NCBI RefSeq assembly: GCF_003065425.1
Contig: NZ_CP026949.1
Coordinates: 2,914,001-2,978,000, forward strand
Source of the DNA: Mycetocola zhujimingii
GTDB lineage: Bacteria; Actinomycetota; Actinomycetes; Actinomycetales; Microbacteriaceae
DNA: 64,000 bases
Direction of reading: 5' to 3'
Shown here: in pieces, positions 62,300 through 64,000 of the stretch
Numbering within the stretch: position 1 is the first letter of the stretch
Layout of the letters: each line of letters opens with the position of its first letter
Notes under the pieces: generated by a model
Databases searched by the model: none
The model's input: the letters and a program-made list of their open reading frames with translations, nothing else
What the model was told of the DNA's origin: nothing
Position numbers and translations under genes: made by a program

Positions 62300-62623
62300 G
62301 TGGTGAGCGATGCATTGTTTGTGTTCGGTGATCCGCAAGAACCGAGCCCACGTGGAGATAATCCACCCTTTCCGATGACGGACTCCCAACGAAAACTCAT
62401 CCGAGCTGCATTTTCTCGGCTCGGAATAGCTGATGCCAAGACCCAATTATCAATGGTCAACGACCTGATCGGAGTTCCGATCAGAAGAGTCACCGATTTG
62501 ACGGCACAATCGGCCAGCACACTTCTACCCCTACTAGCTGCGCGTGCGGACCGAAACGGTCGCCCATCCACCGGCAATGCCTGGGCCGACCGACCAGAAG
62601 ATACCTGGCTCGACAAACTGTAG
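62300..62623 (+). CDS. Small hypothetical protein resembling mobile-element/phage proteins
   Basis: The 107-residue protein has MTDSQRKLIRAAFSRLGIADAKTQLSMVNDLIGVPIRRVTDLTAQSASTLLPLL, a two-helix pattern like the C-terminal domain of phage recombination-associated and hypothetical proteins (QRR..aF..LGi.dr...l..v..l.Gr.v....dLT..eA). The start is GTG with AGGAG six bases upstream. It lies upstream of the second methyltransferase. Function is unknown. Confidence 0.62.
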   Translation: MVSDALFVFGDPQEPSPRGDNPPFPMTDSQRKLIRAAFSRLGIADAKTQLSMVNDLIGVPIRRVTDLTAQSASTLLPLLAARADRNGRPSTGNAWADRPEDTWLDKL

Positions 62624-62865
62624 ACCGCAAATCCCGGAGCGTCGGACCTTCCCGTCCGCGCCGGTCAGTGTCATCGTTTTCTCCTCTGCCAGCTTCGGAG
62701 GTATTTGTTTCCTACGAGACCGGTCTTGTACCAACCATCCCCGTCCCCAATCGATGCGCGCCGCAGCGACAGCAAATGTCGGACCCAGAGGGTTGAATAA
62801 GCTATCGCTAGTCCTCCGATTCGACGACCGGCGAAAGTTCGACTACCGTCAAAGGAACACACAGC

Positions 62866-64000
62866 ATGATCAACAAAGAGGGAGCCAGCCAACAAATGGA
62901 CGTAGCACAACCAGGTGCGTCTGACTCCGGCCGCACGAGAGCGACCCCGCTCGGAACCGCGAGCATCGGGTCGCTGGAGTCATGGGAAGTGGGCCTTGCT
63001 GCACCGAAAATCGACGTGGTCAACGGCGACGCACGCGATACGAAGTTGCCGAACAACCACGCCGATTTGATAGTGACATCGCCCCCGTACTGGAACAAGC
63101 GCGACTACGGCCACATCGACCAGATCGGTTTAGAGGCAACGCCCCAGGCATACGTATCTTCGATCATGGATTGCTTGGATGAGTGGAAGCGAGTCCTCAG
63201 GCCGAGCGGATCAATCTTTCTGAACGTCGGCGACACATACTATCGCCGTTCCTTGGTAGGGATTCCCTCACGAATTGAAGCGAAGGCTATCGATGCGGGA
63301 TGGGCCGTGAGAAACAGAATCATCTGGGCGAAAGAGGGCGGCATGCCGGATCCCGCTCGCGATCGCCTCGCAAACCGTCACGAGTACATCATTCACCTCA
63401 CTTACAAGCCGAACTATTACTACGATCTCGTGGGCTATTCGGCGGAGATGGGAAACGGCGCGAACCCGGGAGACGTTTGGACTATCAATCCTGAACGGAA
63501 CATGGGGGCACACCTCGCCCCTTACCCTCAAGAACTCGTGCGGCGAGCCGTGCTTTTGGGTGCTCCACCGCAGGTGTGCGCAACTTGCGGAACCGCTCGA
63601 CGCCGAGTCATCGAGCGCACGCGCTACCTAGATCCGAGCCGTCCGCAAGCCAAACGAGCGATGGAGCTTGCAGACGCAGCGGGACTTTCTGATGCCCACA
63701 TTCGGGCAATCCAGGCGACCGGGGTATCCGACGTTGGCAAGGCCACAAAATTCCAAAGCGGTACTGGCCGCAATACTGCTGAGGTTCAGCGGTTGGCATT
63801 GGAGGCAAAGGAAGTTCTTGGCGGATACTTCCGCGAATTTACGTTCTCAAAAAAGCAGACGGTTGGATGGACTGACTGCGGACACGAGACCCCCGCGCGG
63901 GGTGTTGTATTGGACCCCTTCATGGGCACAGGAACCACTTTGAAAACAGCGGCATCGATGGGACGTGACGCCGTAGGAGTGGACCTGGTTCCACTCATGG
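62866..64000 (+). CDS. Beta-class DNA methyltransferase with zinc-ribbon insert (partial, runs off window end)
   Basis: The 378 visible residues have TSPPYWNKRDYGHIDQIGLE at 71-90, then GMPDPARDRLANRHEYIIHL, HLAPYPQELVRRAVLLGAPP and DPFMGTGTT from Asp350, the beta-class order for N4-cytosine or N6-adenine methylation. An insert with CATC at 238-241 and CGH at 338-340 could form a zinc ribbon. AAAGGA precedes the ATG. The SAM-binding region is nearly complete; only the C-terminus is missing. A cognate nuclease could lie just outside the window. Confidence 0.85.
   Translation, partial: MINKEGASQQMDVAQPGASDSGRTRATPLGTASIGSLESWEVGLAAPKIDVVNGDARDTKLPNNHADLIVTSPPYWNKRDYGHIDQIGLEATPQAYVSSIMDCLDEWKRVLRPSGSIFLNVGDTYYRRSLVGIPSRIEAKAIDAGWAVRNRIIWAKEGGMPDPARDRLANRHEYIIHLTYKPNYYYDLVGYSAEMGNGANPGDVWTINPERNMGAHLAPYPQELVRRAVLLGAPPQVCATCGTARRRVIERTRYLDPSRPQAKRAMELADAAGLSDAHIRAIQATGVSDVGKATKFQSGTGRNTAEVQRLALEAKEVLGGYFREFTFSKKQTVGWTDCGHETPARGVVLDPFMGTGTTLKTAASMGRDAVGVDLVPLM

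Overview
The window is 64 kb of high-GC actinobacterial chromosome, most probably from a Microbacteriaceae member (order Micrococcales). This follows from G/C-rich third codon positions, several apparently leaderless promoters, a Microbacteriaceae-type DUF7882 protein, stand-alone YbdK ligase and NnrE, a clade C catalase with divergent Fur, DesK/DesR-type signalling, and the 7-mer GGATGCC/GGCATCC recurring in genes and spacers. No rRNA, tRNA, IS element or CRISPR array was seen.

Layout. 1-3.4 kb: a minus-strand coupled operon of unknown function (membrane protein, Ycf46-like AAA ATPase, DUF2997 protein, 4Fe-4S radical-SAM activase, cut by the window edge). 3.5-11.2 kb: housekeeping and accessory genes (SGNH hydrolase, NnrE, UBP zinc finger, DUF1206, hydrolase, YihY, ArsR/SRPBCC operon). 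11.7-14 kb: katA and divergent fur. 14-22.9 kb: YbdK ligase, class II amidotransferase, MFS and LysR pair, sugar isomerase, BCCT transporter, small export protein. 23-25 kb: two-component system preceded by a 12-codon upstream ORF. 25-28.5 kb: small conserved proteins. 28.8-37 kb: a sulfate-ester module (formylglycine-generating enzyme, two cytoplasmic sulfatases, TauABC/SsuABC-like importer, ROK regulator) that would import a sulfated compound and desulfate it inside the cell. 37-44.6 kb: mixed small enzymes and regulators. 44.8-54.3 kb: a carbohydrate region (duplicated secreted CE1-like esterase, LacI regulator, sugar ABC importer without its own ATPase, aldose epimerase, HSL-type hydrolase).

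From about 54.5 kb to the end base composition falls and the content changes to a probable defence island. It holds a beta-class DNA methyltransferase divergent from a DGQHR (DndB-like) protein with a possible nuclease N-terminus, a MazG-type pyrophosphohydrolase overlapping a GIY-YIG/DUF2075 (Schlafen-like) helicase, a small mobile-element-type protein, and a second methyltransferase with a zinc-ribbon insert, cut by the window end. These are the best candidates for an undescribed system.

The spacers carry two families of dispersed palindromic repeats. Family A has arms TGCTCGGCC..AAACGGTCGC and is found at eight loci. Family B is built round GCAGAAGC(T/A)TCTGC and is found at four loci, one of them a four-unit array. 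Short overlapping ORFs (16 aa, 12 aa, 42 aa) suggest translational coupling at several operon junctions.
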